Assembly (NCBI GenBank): GCA_003671195.1
Contig: QWPJ01000163.1
Coordinates: 1 to 53,259 of the forward strand
From: Planctomycetota bacterium
Lineage (GTDB): Bacteria > Planctomycetota > Planctomycetia > Pirellulales > Pirellulaceae
Direction of reading: 5' to 3'
DNA: 53,259 bases
Shown here: positions 1 through 8,855 of the stretch, piece after piece
Layout of the letters: each line of letters opens with the position of its first letter
How positions within the stretch are numbered: position 1 is the first letter of the stretch
The notes under the pieces: model-generated
Seen by the model: only the letters and a program-made list of their open reading frames with translations
Told to the model about the DNA's origin: nothing
The model's database searches: none
Made by a program: the position numbers and the translations under genes

Positions 1-242
1 AGCTTCCTCTGATTGGTCGCACCCCAACCGGCCAGAAAGATCGCGGCCAGGGCGCAGCAAAGCGCTGGAAGCCCCGAGAGGAGCATACCTCGACGTTTGC
101 GTTGCTTTTTGATGGACTCGGGTCCACGCGAGGAAGGATTTGCTTGGGAGAAAAGCCCGAGCAACTCTGCGATCGCTCGGAACGGTGCAGCCGCAAGGCG
201 TTGAAGGTAGCGAAGGTACTTTTGAAGACCTCTGGGTTCCAT
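1..242 (-). CDS. N-terminal fragment of a membrane-anchored protein (possibly TPR type)
   Basis: The gene is cut by the left edge of the window. It begins at an ATG at 242 and reads for about 80 residues. The fragment has a basic, amphipathic start, a KKQRKRR stretch at about residue 49, then one hydrophobic helix (LLSGLPALCCALAAIFLAGW). This predicts a cytoplasmic N-terminus and a single membrane span near residue 60. The start lies 23 bp past the stop of the upstream solute-binding lipoprotein gene on the same strand, so the two are probably cotranscribed. I recall similar N-termini in planctomycete TPR-type membrane proteins, but nothing in this fragment proves that. A sugar-transport permease is the alternative that the neighbour would suggest. 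Confidence 0.5.
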   Translation of the reverse strand, partial: MEPRGLQKYLRYLQRLAAAPFRAIAELLGLFSQANPSSRGPESIKKQRKRRGMLLSGLPALCCALAAIFLAGWGATNQRK

Positions 243-265
243 AATCCGATTTTCTCCCGTTGGAT

Positions 266-1777
266 CTAATTCGAAAGGCCAGTGCCCCGTTCGAGACTTC
301 TCCGGAGCGACTCGGGCCCGATCGAGTCGATCGACCGGGCCCATTGGAGTTTGCACTGCTCAAACCGGGCAGATGCGGACTCGGGATTGGCGAGGATATC
401 CAAGAGTGCATCGGCGAGCCCATCGATCAGCGCATCGGCTTCGACGAAACGAGGGGTCATATCCAGGGTCGAGTTGCCCGCTTCGAGCCTCTGGAGAGTT
501 TGGTAGTCCCGGTAGTCCTCTCGGACGCGATTGGTATCGTTTTCGATTTCGAGAACCTCGATGCGAGGCGATTTGGCTTGGAGGGCCGATCGATTGTCCT
601 CTCGATGCAGCCAGTGCATAAACTCGATCGACATCGAGGACTGCCTTGTCTTCCTGCCGAGCGAGGCCAATAGCCCCTGGGCTCCGTTGTAGAGGAATGG
701 GATCAATTGCAAAGGTTTGGAATCCGAGGCAAGACCCGCTCGCTGGAATCCATCGGTACGGGGCCAACCGATCCCAAAGACAGCTTGCCCTTCGGCGACC
801 CTCTCCCAAGCCTCGACAGGGGAGGCCAAGATGGTTGTCGGCTCGATCAAGGCAAGTCGATGCAGAAACCTTGCGTTGCGAGCAAACTCGGGGAGCCCCA
901 ACCGCGCCGTGACTTTATAAGGGTCGATCAGTCCACGGTAGCGAGACTCGCTGGTGGTCATGAGCCAAAGGAACCGCTCGACCAAGGCCCGCCGATCGAT
1001 CGATGGGAGGTCGTTGAGTTTCTCGGCGAGCAACGCCTGCCGGGCTCCGAGGCTATCTTGGAGGGTCGATTCGGATTTCTGTAGAAAGGCCTCAAAGCTT
1101 TCGCTGGCGAGCTCAGGACTGTTTTGGTTGCTCGCAATCGCCTGATGCAATCGCTTTAGCGGCTCGATGTCTAGCCCCCTTACTGCTGCAACCCAACACG
1201 GGGCGCCTAGGGGCAAGCCCATCGACTTGCCGTTGTAATGGGCAACCGACCGCCAGCGGCTCGACCAGCTCTCGATCCCTTGGGATGACTCCTCGGAGTC
1301 TAAGTTCATGGGGCTAGGAGATTTCTTCCCCGCGTTTCGCTTATCGCCGTTTTGCTTTTCACCGCCGAGTCGTTCCAAGAGTAGGGAGGGGAGAGGTGCG
1401 ATCCAATCCTTTTCGACAAGAGTGCCTAGAAAATTCGCCGGATAGAGGATCACGTCCAAGGAAGGTGAATCTTGGGTGCTGACCTTGAGCCGATCCAATC
1501 GGATCAGTTCGATCGGTTGGTCGGAGTATTCCTGCCATCGGCTCTGGAGAACCTCGGAGAGTTCGTCGCAATCGATGATTCCAATTTTCAGTGGGGGCAG
1601 GTCCCCTCGACCTACCTTGCCAGCCGCATCGTTCTTGGTACGGTCCGGGGCCTTGCCTGGGCATCCGGCTAGGGAAACCAGCAAGGAGCACCCGAGCGAG
1701 AAAGAACCTCGAAGCCATGCCCTTCGCGCGATCGGCGAGACCAAGGCATCGGGGGGACTGATTTTCTGGGATTCCAT
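266..1777 (-). CDS. Extracellular solute-binding lipoprotein
   Basis: Predicted periplasmic type-2 solute-binding protein of about 503 residues. The N-terminus carries an arginine pair, a hydrophobic core and the lipobox LVSLAGC, so the mature protein should be lipidated at that Cys. The body follows the usual plan: LKIGIIDCDELSEVL as first beta strand, VILYPANFLGTLVEKDWIAPL, a middle part on sugar-protein-like lines, and VFGIGWPRTDGF near the C-terminal half. I chose the ATG at 1777, not an in-frame ATG at 1876, because GGAG sits 9 bases before 1777 and the longer form would abut xylB. The ligand is unknown. The divergent xylulokinase hints at a sugar, but that is inference. No ABC permease or ATPase is visible in the window. 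Confidence 0.72.
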   Translation of the reverse strand: MESQKISPPDALVSPIARRAWLRGSFSLGCSLLVSLAGCPGKAPDRTKNDAAGKVGRGDLPPLKIGIIDCDELSEVLQSRWQEYSDQPIELIRLDRLKVSTQDSPSLDVILYPANFLGTLVEKDWIAPLPSLLLERLGGEKQNGDKRNAGKKSPSPMNLDSEESSQGIESWSSRWRSVAHYNGKSMGLPLGAPCWVAAVRGLDIEPLKRLHQAIASNQNSPELASESFEAFLQKSESTLQDSLGARQALLAEKLNDLPSIDRRALVERFLWLMTTSESRYRGLIDPYKVTARLGLPEFARNARFLHRLALIEPTTILASPVEAWERVAEGQAVFGIGWPRTDGFQRAGLASDSKPLQLIPFLYNGAQGLLASLGRKTRQSSMSIEFMHWLHREDNRSALQAKSPRIEVLEIENDTNRVREDYRDYQTLQRLEAGNSTLDMTPRFVEADALIDGLADALLDILANPESASARFEQCKLQWARSIDSIGPESLRRSLERGTGLSN

Positions 1778-1877
1778 CTGGCATGTCTCCAAGGATTCGG
1801 CAAATCGGCTAGTATAGAAATCTTGGACAATCCATTGGATTTTTTCTAGACCAACCCATTCTAGCAACGCATTCATT
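1778..1877. promoter_or_regulatory. Divergent promoter region, solute-binding gene / xylB
   Basis: The 100-bp gap between two divergent starts must hold both promoters. On the minus strand a TATACT hexamer (plus coordinates 1811-1816) is a good -10 match and would give a short leader for the lipoprotein gene, although no clear -35 is present. A dyad AATCC-ATT-GGATT at 1829-1841 is operator-sized and lies between the genes. The assignments are visual only. Confidence 0.35.
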
Positions 1878-3401
1878 ATGGCTTATTATCTTGGGATCGA
1901 TATCGGCACATCCGGCACGAAAAGCCTGCTAATTGACCAGTCTGGCAAGGTATTGGCCGAGGCGACAGCCAGTTATCCGCTTTTGACCCCAAAACCGCTT
2001 TGGACAGAGCAAAACCCGGAGGATTGGTGGACTGCAACCAAGCAAACGATCCAAGGGGTGCTTAAAAAAGCCAAGGTCAAAGGGGCCGATGTACGGGCCA
2101 TCGGACTTTCCGGGCAAATGCACGGATCGGTTTTTTTGAATGCCAAGGGAAACGTCATTCGACCGGCCTTGCTCTGGAACGACCAGCGGACGCTTGCCGA
2201 ATGCGAAGAAATCACCAAGCGGGCCGGAGGGCGAGACAAGCTCATTTCGATGGTCGCCAATCCCGCCATGACGGGTTTTACTGCACCGAAACTCTTGTGG
2301 CTAAGAAACCATGAGCCCAAGCACTACGATGCACTGCGTTACTTGCTTTTGCCCAAGGACGAGATTCGCCGACGCTTAACCGGTGAACTGGCCACCGACG
2401 CGAGCGATGCGAGCGGCATGCTCCTTCTTGACGTCGTCAAACGCCAATGGTCCCAAGAACTCTTAACCAAGCTCGACATCGACCCATCGATCCTTGCTCG
2501 CGTCTATGAGTCCGAGCAGGTCACCGGGACCCTTAAAGCCGATGTGGCCAAAGAGCTTGGACTCAGTACGGCCTGCAAGGTCGTCGCCGGAGCCGGTGAT
2601 TGCGCCGCGGGCGCCGTCGGCAATGGGATCGTCAAGCAAGGGATCCTCACGGCCAGCTTGGGGACATCGGGCGTGGTTTTTTGCCATAGCGACACACCGC
2701 AGTATGATCGACTCGGGAGACTCCATACCTTCTGCCATGCGGTCCATGGCAAATGGCACATGATGGGCGTGACGCTATCGGCCGCAGGTTCGCTCCAGTG
2801 GTTTGTTCAGAACATTTGCAAGGATCTGGCTGCCAAGAAAGGAGTCGATCCCTACGAGATTCTCACTCAAGAAGCCGCGGCTCTTAGCCCTGGATCCGAA
2901 GGCCTGTTCTTCCTGCCCTACTTGGCCGGGGAACGCACCCCCCATGCCGATCCACTCGCCAGGGCTTGTTTCATCGGGATGACCAACAAGCACACCCGCG
3001 GGCATTTGGCCCGCTCGGTCATGGAGGGGGTCGCCTACTCGCTTCGTGAAAGTCTCGAGATCATCGGCCAACTTGAGATCCCAATCCAAGAGATTCGACT
3101 CAGTGGTGGTGGGGCCAAAAGCGATCTTTGGAAGCAGATCTTGGCCGACAGCTTCGGTCAAAAGGTTTGTTCGATCAATGCAGAACAAGGCCCAGGGTAC
3201 GGCGTGGCCCTCTTAGCGGCCGTCGGCGATGGTGCCTATAAGAATATCGAGGAAGCTTGCAAGGCGACGATCCGAGTCGTCGAGAAGCGCGCCCCGAGAA
3301 AAGCCTCACAAAAAGCGTACGACGCTGCTTTTCCTGTCTATCGCAAGTTGTATGAGTCGCTCAAGGATCAGTTCGGCGAAATCAGCCGACTCGATGCCTG
3401 A
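1878..3401 (+). CDS. xylB: Xylulokinase
   Basis: Phosphorylates D-xylulose to D-xylulose 5-phosphate with ATP, feeding the pentose phosphate pathway in the cytoplasm. The 507-residue length is normal for the FGGY family. The N-terminal phosphate loop is GIDIGTSGTKSLLID (from residue 5). The substrate loop GLSGQMHGSV and ALLWNDQRT are typical of XylB rather than glycerol kinase. The second ATPase-fold half shows GAGDCAAGAVGNGI and SLGTSGVVF, and near residue 410 the adenosine motif SGGGAKSDLWKQILAD. It is divergent from a solute-binding lipoprotein gene. No xylose isomerase is in view, so the substrate is assigned from family motifs alone. Confidence 0.93.
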   Translation: MAYYLGIDIGTSGTKSLLIDQSGKVLAEATASYPLLTPKPLWTEQNPEDWWTATKQTIQGVLKKAKVKGADVRAIGLSGQMHGSVFLNAKGNVIRPALLWNDQRTLAECEEITKRAGGRDKLISMVANPAMTGFTAPKLLWLRNHEPKHYDALRYLLLPKDEIRRRLTGELATDASDASGMLLLDVVKRQWSQELLTKLDIDPSILARVYESEQVTGTLKADVAKELGLSTACKVVAGAGDCAAGAVGNGIVKQGILTASLGTSGVVFCHSDTPQYDRLGRLHTFCHAVHGKWHMMGVTLSAAGSLQWFVQNICKDLAAKKGVDPYEILTQEAAALSPGSEGLFFLPYLAGERTPHADPLARACFIGMTNKHTRGHLARSVMEGVAYSLRESLEIIGQLEIPIQEIRLSGGGAKSDLWKQILADSFGQKVCSINAEQGPGYGVALLAAVGDGAYKNIEEACKATIRVVEKRAPRKASQKAYDAAFPVYRKLYESLKDQFGEISRLDA

Positions 3402-3436
3402 TTCAAGATGCTTCATTCAACAGGTGGACTCATCGC

Positions 3437-4126
3437 GTGCTTTTTCATTTAGGCAGTTCCAAAAAAAAGACCTTAATCGGCTCGACCCTGGTCGCTGCCG
3501 TCGCACTGATCGCCGCGATGATCGCGCTTCCATGGGACCTGGAGATCTCCCAATGGGTCCGGCGCAACCACATTCCGGGTGACTTAAGACGGTTTATCCA
3601 TCTGATGGAGATCTTTGCGCATACTCTCGGATGCGTGATGATCCTGAGCACCTTGCTATGGATCGACCAACGGAACCGAAGCAAACTTTGGGAAGCCTCC
3701 CTGTTCGTGCTGACCTGCGGAATCCTTGCAAATCTAGCCAAGTACTTGATCCCTCGAAGACGTCCTGCCACTTACGATTCGGAAATCTGGAGCTGGCTCA
3801 ATCCTGACCGCGATCCGCAAAGCACCTTTCCCTCAAGTTGGGAGGCTTGGGGCACCCCTCTGAGCGAGTCGTGGTTCAATGAGTCGGTTCGGAGTTTTCC
3901 ATCCGGGCACACCGCTACTGCTGTGGCGATGGCAATCGGTTTGACCTATGTCTACCCGCGAGGCAAGATTCTGTTTTTGTTTATGGCAAGCATAGCGGCC
4001 TTGCAACGTTTGGTCTCAGGTTCGCATTACCTTTCCGATATCCTCGTGAGCATCCCTCTGACGCTCATGGTAGCATTGGCTTGGGCTTGGTTACCCCGCC
4101 GCGAACCCCGAGGCGACATCACGTAA
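3437..4126 (+). CDS. PAP2-family membrane phosphatase
   Basis: Membrane-bound phosphatase of the PAP2/lipid phosphatase superfamily, 229 residues with about five hydrophobic segments. All three signature pieces are visible in order: KYLIPRRRP (KX6RP), FPSGHT with the catalytic-site His, and RLVSGSHYLSD (SRX5HX3D-like, with R and the second His). Likely substrates are lipid or undecaprenyl phosphates outside the cytoplasmic membrane, known for the family but not decidable here. The start is a GTG at 3437 preceded by GGTGG. It lies 35 bp after xylB on the same strand and may be read through from it. The stop overlaps the convergent DUF1501 gene by 8 bp, leaving no room for a terminator. Confidence 0.85.
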   Translation: MLFHLGSSKKKTLIGSTLVAAVALIAAMIALPWDLEISQWVRRNHIPGDLRRFIHLMEIFAHTLGCVMILSTLLWIDQRNRSKLWEASLFVLTCGILANLAKYLIPRRRPATYDSEIWSWLNPDRDPQSTFPSSWEAWGTPLSESWFNESVRSFPSGHTATAVAMAIGLTYVYPRGKILFLFMASIAALQRLVSGSHYLSDILVSIPLTLMVALAWAWLPRREPRGDIT

Positions 4127-5585
4127 GGATTTCTCGAACGACCTTACCGTACACATCGGTCAATCGAAAATCCCGTCCACCAAACCGGTGCACGAGACGC
4201 TCGTGGTCGATCCCCATAAGGTGCAAGATGGTCGCATGGAGATCATGCATGTGGACTTTGTTTTGGATCGCCAATTGCCCGAACTCATCGGTTTGACCGT
4301 AAGCTTGTCCGGCCCCGACCCCACCCCCGGCGAGCCATACGGTAAACCCACCAGGATTATGATCCCGGCCAGTCCCATTCTTTTCGGCATAGGGTTGCCG
4401 ACCGAATTCACTGCCGAACCAAACCAGGGTATCTTCCAAGAGTCCGCGACGGTGCAAGTCCGAGAGCAAGCCGGCGACAGGCTGATCGACGGCTGTCGCA
4501 TGGTCTAGGTGCTTGGGTAGATTGGAGTGTTGATCCCATGCGGGGTTGGCCGAATCGTCGCCGTAGTTGACCTGAATGAATCGCACACCCGCCTCGCAAA
4601 GACGCCGGGCCAAAAGGCAACGTTTTCCGTAAGTCTCCGTCTCCTTGCGATCGATACCGTAGAGCTTCCTGGTCTCCTCGGTCTCCTGGGATAAATCGAA
4701 GACATCCGGGGATTCCGATTGCATGCGTGCTGCGAGCTCATAGCTTGCGATCAGCGATTCGAGTTCGTCGGCCGCTGGCAGGACCAAGTCGCTTCGGTCC
4801 GAGCCTTGGGCCAGTCGCTCGAGTTGCAGTTGCTGCAATTGCCGCTGCATTTGCCATCGCAGGTTCGGTGGAGCGTTGACCGATGGAATTCCTCTGATAT
4901 TGTCGATGTTCAAGTCCGATTGGCTTGCGCGTCCCAGCGGGGTCCCTTGAAACCTCGCTGGCAAGAAAGCCGAGCCATGGTTCCGGAATCCCCCGTTTCC
5001 GATCGACGGAGCGATCGATATGAACCCTGGCAGATTTTCGTTTTCGCTACCGAGTGCATAGAGGGTCCAGGCTCCGATCGAAGGGCGGACGGTATTGAGG
5101 GATCCGCAGTGGAGAAAAAGGGTCGATGGTCCGTGCGCGACCCCCTCGGTGTGCATCGAGTGGATGAACTGCATACGGTCGACATGCTGTGCGATGTTGG
5201 GGAACAGATCGGAGACCGAGCGTCCGCATTGTCCATATTGCTTGAAGGCCCATGGGGACTTCATGACTCTTTGGTTGCTGCCTAGTCTGCGGGTGTTGGC
5301 GAACTCTCGAGCATCGTCAAAGGAGATCATTTGGCCATCGTGTTTTTCCAAAATCGGCTTGGGATCAAACGAGTCGACTTGGCTGACCCCGCCTTGCATG
5401 AACAGAAAAATCACTCGCTTGACTTTGGCTCTGTGATGCAATCCGCTCAAGCCTTCGATACGGTTTCCTGGTTTGGAAATCTCTTGGGCTCGGGCTCGGC
5501 GGGGGCCTAACAAACCGTAGGTAGCCAGGGCACCGAAACCGCAGGCAGAGGATTCGAGGAGTTGACGTCGAGTGAACATCGTCAT
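4119..5585 (-). CDS. DUF1501 secreted protein
   Basis: Planctomycete-type DUF1501 protein, 488 residues, related in fold to the alkaline phosphatase/sulfatase superfamily but of unproven activity. The N-terminus (TRRQLLESSACGFGAL) is a twin-arginine-like signal, implying folded export. Family landmarks include VIFLFMQGGVSQVDSFDPKP, FIHSMHTEGVAHGPSTLFLHCGS, FGRQPYAEKNGTGRDHNPGG and MHDLHATILHLMGIDHERL near the C-terminus. AGGA lies 5 bases before the ATG at 5585. The gene starts 12 bp after the stop of the DUF1549/DUF1553 cytochrome gene, the usual pairing in planctomycetes, so the two probably act together, possibly on complex polysaccharides. That role is inference from genome context in this phylum. 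Confidence 0.9.
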   Translation of the reverse strand: MTMFTRRQLLESSACGFGALATYGLLGPRRARAQEISKPGNRIEGLSGLHHRAKVKRVIFLFMQGGVSQVDSFDPKPILEKHDGQMISFDDAREFANTRRLGSNQRVMKSPWAFKQYGQCGRSVSDLFPNIAQHVDRMQFIHSMHTEGVAHGPSTLFLHCGSLNTVRPSIGAWTLYALGSENENLPGFISIAPSIGNGGFRNHGSAFLPARFQGTPLGRASQSDLNIDNIRGIPSVNAPPNLRWQMQRQLQQLQLERLAQGSDRSDLVLPAADELESLIASYELAARMQSESPDVFDLSQETEETRKLYGIDRKETETYGKRCLLARRLCEAGVRFIQVNYGDDSANPAWDQHSNLPKHLDHATAVDQPVAGLLSDLHRRGLLEDTLVWFGSEFGRQPYAEKNGTGRDHNPGGFTVWLAGGGVGAGQAYGQTDEFGQLAIQNKVHMHDLHATILHLMGIDHERLVHRFGGRDFRLTDVYGKVVREILT

Positions 5586-5597
5586 TGGGTTCCTAGC

Positions 5598-8500
5598 TCA
5601 AGGAGCGTAACGAAAGTCGATCGAGGCGAGCAATTGATGCGCGAGTTCCTCAAGGCCACCATTCTCGACGACCGAGCGAGCCCAGGGCTGCTCGGTCGCC
5701 TCGGGATTCCGCCCGAGCGCTTTTCTGAAGATCGATTCGATGGCCGTGTCGAGTTTTCCCTCATCGAGTTGAGCGGCATCCCTGGGGGCGTTTGCAGGTA
5801 GATTCAGCGAGGCGACCAGCGCCGTGGCCCGTTGCCGAACCCATGGATGATTCATCATCGCCAGGGCTTGGGTGGCCACCGTGCTGCGATTTCGCTCGGA
5901 GATCGAGAAACTCGGATTGGCTCCATCGAATTCGCGGATCAAGGGTGGGAGGGCATTTCGAAACCAAGGCAAATAGACCGAACGCAAGTCAGCCTGATGC
6001 TCGTAGCGATAATCCTCTTTGGTCCCTGGGCGAATGGTCGAGCCCACCGAACCCCCAACCTGCAACTCGCCGCTGGCTTGGAGTATGGAATCTCTGAGCG
6101 ACTCGCTATCCAATCGCCTTAGGAGTCCCCTTGCGAAAACCTGATTCTCAGGGTCCTTTTCAAGCGAATCGGGACTAGCCGCAATGCTTCGGCGGTAGGC
6201 CTTGGAGGTAGCTATCGTCTGGACGAGCCATTTGGTGGACCAATCTTGGGCGATGAATTCCGAAGCGAGCCAGTCCAAGAGTTGCGGATCCGAGGGGGGC
6301 GAACCGGTTGTACCAAAGTTATCCACGGTCGGAACGATCCCCCGGCCCATCATGTGGTACCAAATCCGGTTGACATAGACTCGGGCCGTCAATGGATTTT
6401 CCGGAGCGATCGTCCATTGGGCGAGCTCCAATCGGCCGTTGTCGGCGGCTTGGACGCGGATTCGACGATTCAATTCCGGCTCATGGGCATTGATGCACGA
6501 AAGAAAACCTCGCTCCACGACAGGCCCCAAGCGATGGACCGAGCCTCGCACATGGATGGGGATATCCGAGGGAGAATCGGCAGGCCTGAGGGTCTGTGCC
6601 ATGGGGCGCAAGTCCAATTCCTTCTGGATCTCCGTTTGGAGTTTCTCAAGAATGGCGATCTGCTTGATCATCGACTCGTGCTGCTGGTCGACATTTTTGT
6701 CGGAGGACTTCGACTCGGCTTGCGGTTGCTTCTTGGCTGAATCCTTCGTGGATGAATCCTCCAACTCGGGCATAAACTGAACCGAGTCGGCGATGACATG
6801 GCCGTCGGCTTGCTCGTTGCTGACGATCACAAAGGCTGCTCCGTCTTTTTCGAAACGGTACTTTCCAAGGTTGAACCACAAGCCATCCTCGGGCGGTGGT
6901 GTTTTCTGATTCACCACAACGAGGGTTTCCCCGTCGGCATTAAAGACGCGGACCTGGGTCTTGGAACTTCGATTTTCGCCATGCGCGTAGGACATGCGAA
7001 CGGTATAGAGACCCGAGGCCAGCGAACCGGGGTCGAAGGTAACGCTTTTGCTGCCCCGGTCTTTATTCTCGTCGTGAAGGTAACCCTCATCGATGTACAC
7101 CTTGACCGAGTTGGATTCCTTCCAGGAACCGATCTTCTTGGCCTTTCGGTCGTCGACGACGACGCCGGAGACTTCTTGGGAGCTGACGACCGTCGCGCTC
7201 TGGTTGCCTTGTTTCTTACGATCCTTGAGCTCACTGAGCTCTTTCTTGACCTCTTGGAGCTTTTTTGCCAACCCGTCGAATTTCTGTTGCTCTTGGTCGC
7301 TCATGGGCAACGGTTGACGGATCCATTTCGAAACATTCTCGTGATCCATCGAGACCGAGGATTTGAGAATTCCGGCCAGGGCATAGTAATCGGCTGTAGG
7401 TATAGGATCGAATTTATGATCGTGGCAACGCGCACAGCCTAGCGTCTGCGCCAAGAAGGTTCTTCCGAAGACTTCGATTTGCTCATCGACAGCATCCATT
7501 TCGAGTTGCTTTTTGTCTTGCTCCTCGTAGTTGTGATCGCCGATGGCCCAGAAGGTGGTCGCCACGAGCCGCCTCTGGAGTTCTTCGATCGTCCTGCCGT
7601 GAGGGCTTTGACGATTCATCAAATCCCCTGCGATTTGCTCGGCGATCACCCCGTCAAATGGGCGGTCCTGGTTGTAGGCCTCGATGAGATAATTCCGGTA
7701 TCGCCAAACATCAGGGAACACAAATCCTCGCAATGTCAACGACTCGGCATAGCGAACGACGTCCATCCAATGACGAGCGAAACGCTCCCCGTAGCGAGCA
7801 GAGGCCAGGTACTCGTCTACCAAACGCGACCGGATCGAATCCCACTGGGAGTCATCGGTGGTTTGAAACAACTTCAACGCCGAATCGATCGACTCGTAGC
7901 TCGGATTCATTCCGTGCAGATCGATCGCTAGGCGGCGAATCCAAGTTCGCTCATCGACGAGCCGACTCGGTTCGACTTGAAGAGATTCGCTCCCCCTCGC
8001 CAGAAACGCATCGATGGGATTCGATTGCCCGTTGGCCGGAACTTCGGATCGAACCAAAGGTCGATAAGCCCAATGCTCTCGAGCTTGCTCGACCCCAAGC
8101 GCCGAGCGTTGGGTAGCAAGCGCTCCGGGTTTGCCGTCTTGTGGGGTACCCTCAGGTTTTTTTTGGAAATCGACGGATGCCTTTGCTCCCAAAGCGATCC
8201 AGTCCTCAAGGATTCGAACCTCGGAAGCCGACATGCGGTTCTCAGGCGGCATCAGCAATTTCGGATCGCGGTATCGGATCGCGCGAAGGATCAGGCTGTT
8301 CTCGGGCGATTCGACGATCAGAGCGGGACCGGAATCTCCCCCTTTGAGCATCCCTTCGAGAGAATCCATAGACAGTCCGCCGTTTTGCTCGGTCGACTGC
8401 GAATGGCATTCGTAACACTTTGAAATCAGAAGAGGTCGGACTTGTTTTTCGAAAACCTCATCGATGGCCTTCGGACCATCCTGTGCGAAAGTCGCATCGA

Positions 8501-8612
8501 ACGCACCGAAGAGTGCAAGGAGCAACCCACACCAAAACATCGCGTTTGTCAGCGACGCCTTCGATGGGTCAAGGAAACAAAATCGTGACAATCGATCGAA
8601 ACAAAAACGCAT
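5598..8612 (-). CDS. Planctomycete cytochrome protein (PSCyt1-DUF1549-DUF1553) with inserted sugar-binding-like domain
   Basis: Exported multidomain protein of about 1,000 residues. After a signal segment (LLLALFGAFDATFAQ) comes the PSCyt1 domain with the heme motif CYECH. Then DUF1549 follows, with RHWMDVVRYAES and a second heme-type motif CARCHDHKFDP. A charged helix (EVKKELSELKDRKKQ) leads to a beta-rich insertion (VYIDEGYLHDENKDRGSKS to VIADSVQFMPE) that resembles golvesin/xanthan-lyase accessory domains. The last part is DUF1553, with NPLTARVYVNRIWYHMMGRGIV and TQALAMMNHPWVRQRA. In-frame starts exist at 8699 (GTG), 8612 (ATG) and 8540 (ATG), none with a good ribosome site. I use 8612. 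It is the first gene of a pair with DUF1501. Electron transfer or polysaccharide attack is proposed for the family but not demonstrated. Confidence 0.88.
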   Translation of the reverse strand: MRFCFDRLSRFCFLDPSKASLTNAMFWCGLLLALFGAFDATFAQDGPKAIDEVFEKQVRPLLISKCYECHSQSTEQNGGLSMDSLEGMLKGGDSGPALIVESPENSLILRAIRYRDPKLLMPPENRMSASEVRILEDWIALGAKASVDFQKKPEGTPQDGKPGALATQRSALGVEQAREHWAYRPLVRSEVPANGQSNPIDAFLARGSESLQVEPSRLVDERTWIRRLAIDLHGMNPSYESIDSALKLFQTTDDSQWDSIRSRLVDEYLASARYGERFARHWMDVVRYAESLTLRGFVFPDVWRYRNYLIEAYNQDRPFDGVIAEQIAGDLMNRQSPHGRTIEELQRRLVATTFWAIGDHNYEEQDKKQLEMDAVDEQIEVFGRTFLAQTLGCARCHDHKFDPIPTADYYALAGILKSSVSMDHENVSKWIRQPLPMSDQEQQKFDGLAKKLQEVKKELSELKDRKKQGNQSATVVSSQEVSGVVVDDRKAKKIGSWKESNSVKVYIDEGYLHDENKDRGSKSVTFDPGSLASGLYTVRMSYAHGENRSSKTQVRVFNADGETLVVVNQKTPPPEDGLWFNLGKYRFEKDGAAFVIVSNEQADGHVIADSVQFMPELEDSSTKDSAKKQPQAESKSSDKNVDQQHESMIKQIAILEKLQTEIQKELDLRPMAQTLRPADSPSDIPIHVRGSVHRLGPVVERGFLSCINAHEPELNRRIRVQAADNGRLELAQWTIAPENPLTARVYVNRIWYHMMGRGIVPTVDNFGTTGSPPSDPQLLDWLASEFIAQDWSTKWLVQTIATSKAYRRSIAASPDSLEKDPENQVFARGLLRRLDSESLRDSILQASGELQVGGSVGSTIRPGTKEDYRYEHQADLRSVYLPWFRNALPPLIREFDGANPSFSISERNRSTVATQALAMMNHPWVRQRATALVASLNLPANAPRDAAQLDEGKLDTAIESIFRKALGRNPEATEQPWARSVVENGGLEELAHQLLASIDFRYAP

Positions 8613-8800
8613 TGAAACGGTTCGAATGAGGGAGAGATGCGACGGACCGAACGTATCGGTTTCCAGTAGTATGACTGATTCCTGGGGCTCGTGCACCACT
8701 TCGGATCGTATTTACCTCGGCATTCTAGGATCCGAACCTCGAATTTTGCTTGCGATGATGCCCAGCAACCCGGAAAATTCATTACGTTGGGGCAACGGGC

Positions 8801-8854
8801 GGGGGCAATCGCCCCCCTGGGGTCATGAGGGAGCAAGCATGAGGGAGCAAGCAT
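8801..8854. repeat. GC hairpin and 14-bp tandem repeat ahead of the MoxR operon
   Basis: A perfect stem GGGGGC-AATC-GCCCCC (8801-8816) is followed by two exact copies of GAGGGAGCAAGCAT (8827-8840, 8841-8854). Each copy contains GAGGGAG, a Shine-Dalgarno match. The second copy sits 8 bases before the TTG at 8856 and 17 before the ATG at 8865, so the repeat duplicates the ribosome-binding site of the first operon gene. Confidence 0.7.
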
Positions 8855-8855
8855 C

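Noticed and set aside
4719..5285. Open frame on the plus strand opposite DUF1501
   Set aside because: The minus-strand DUF1501 product has family motifs throughout; this frame has none.
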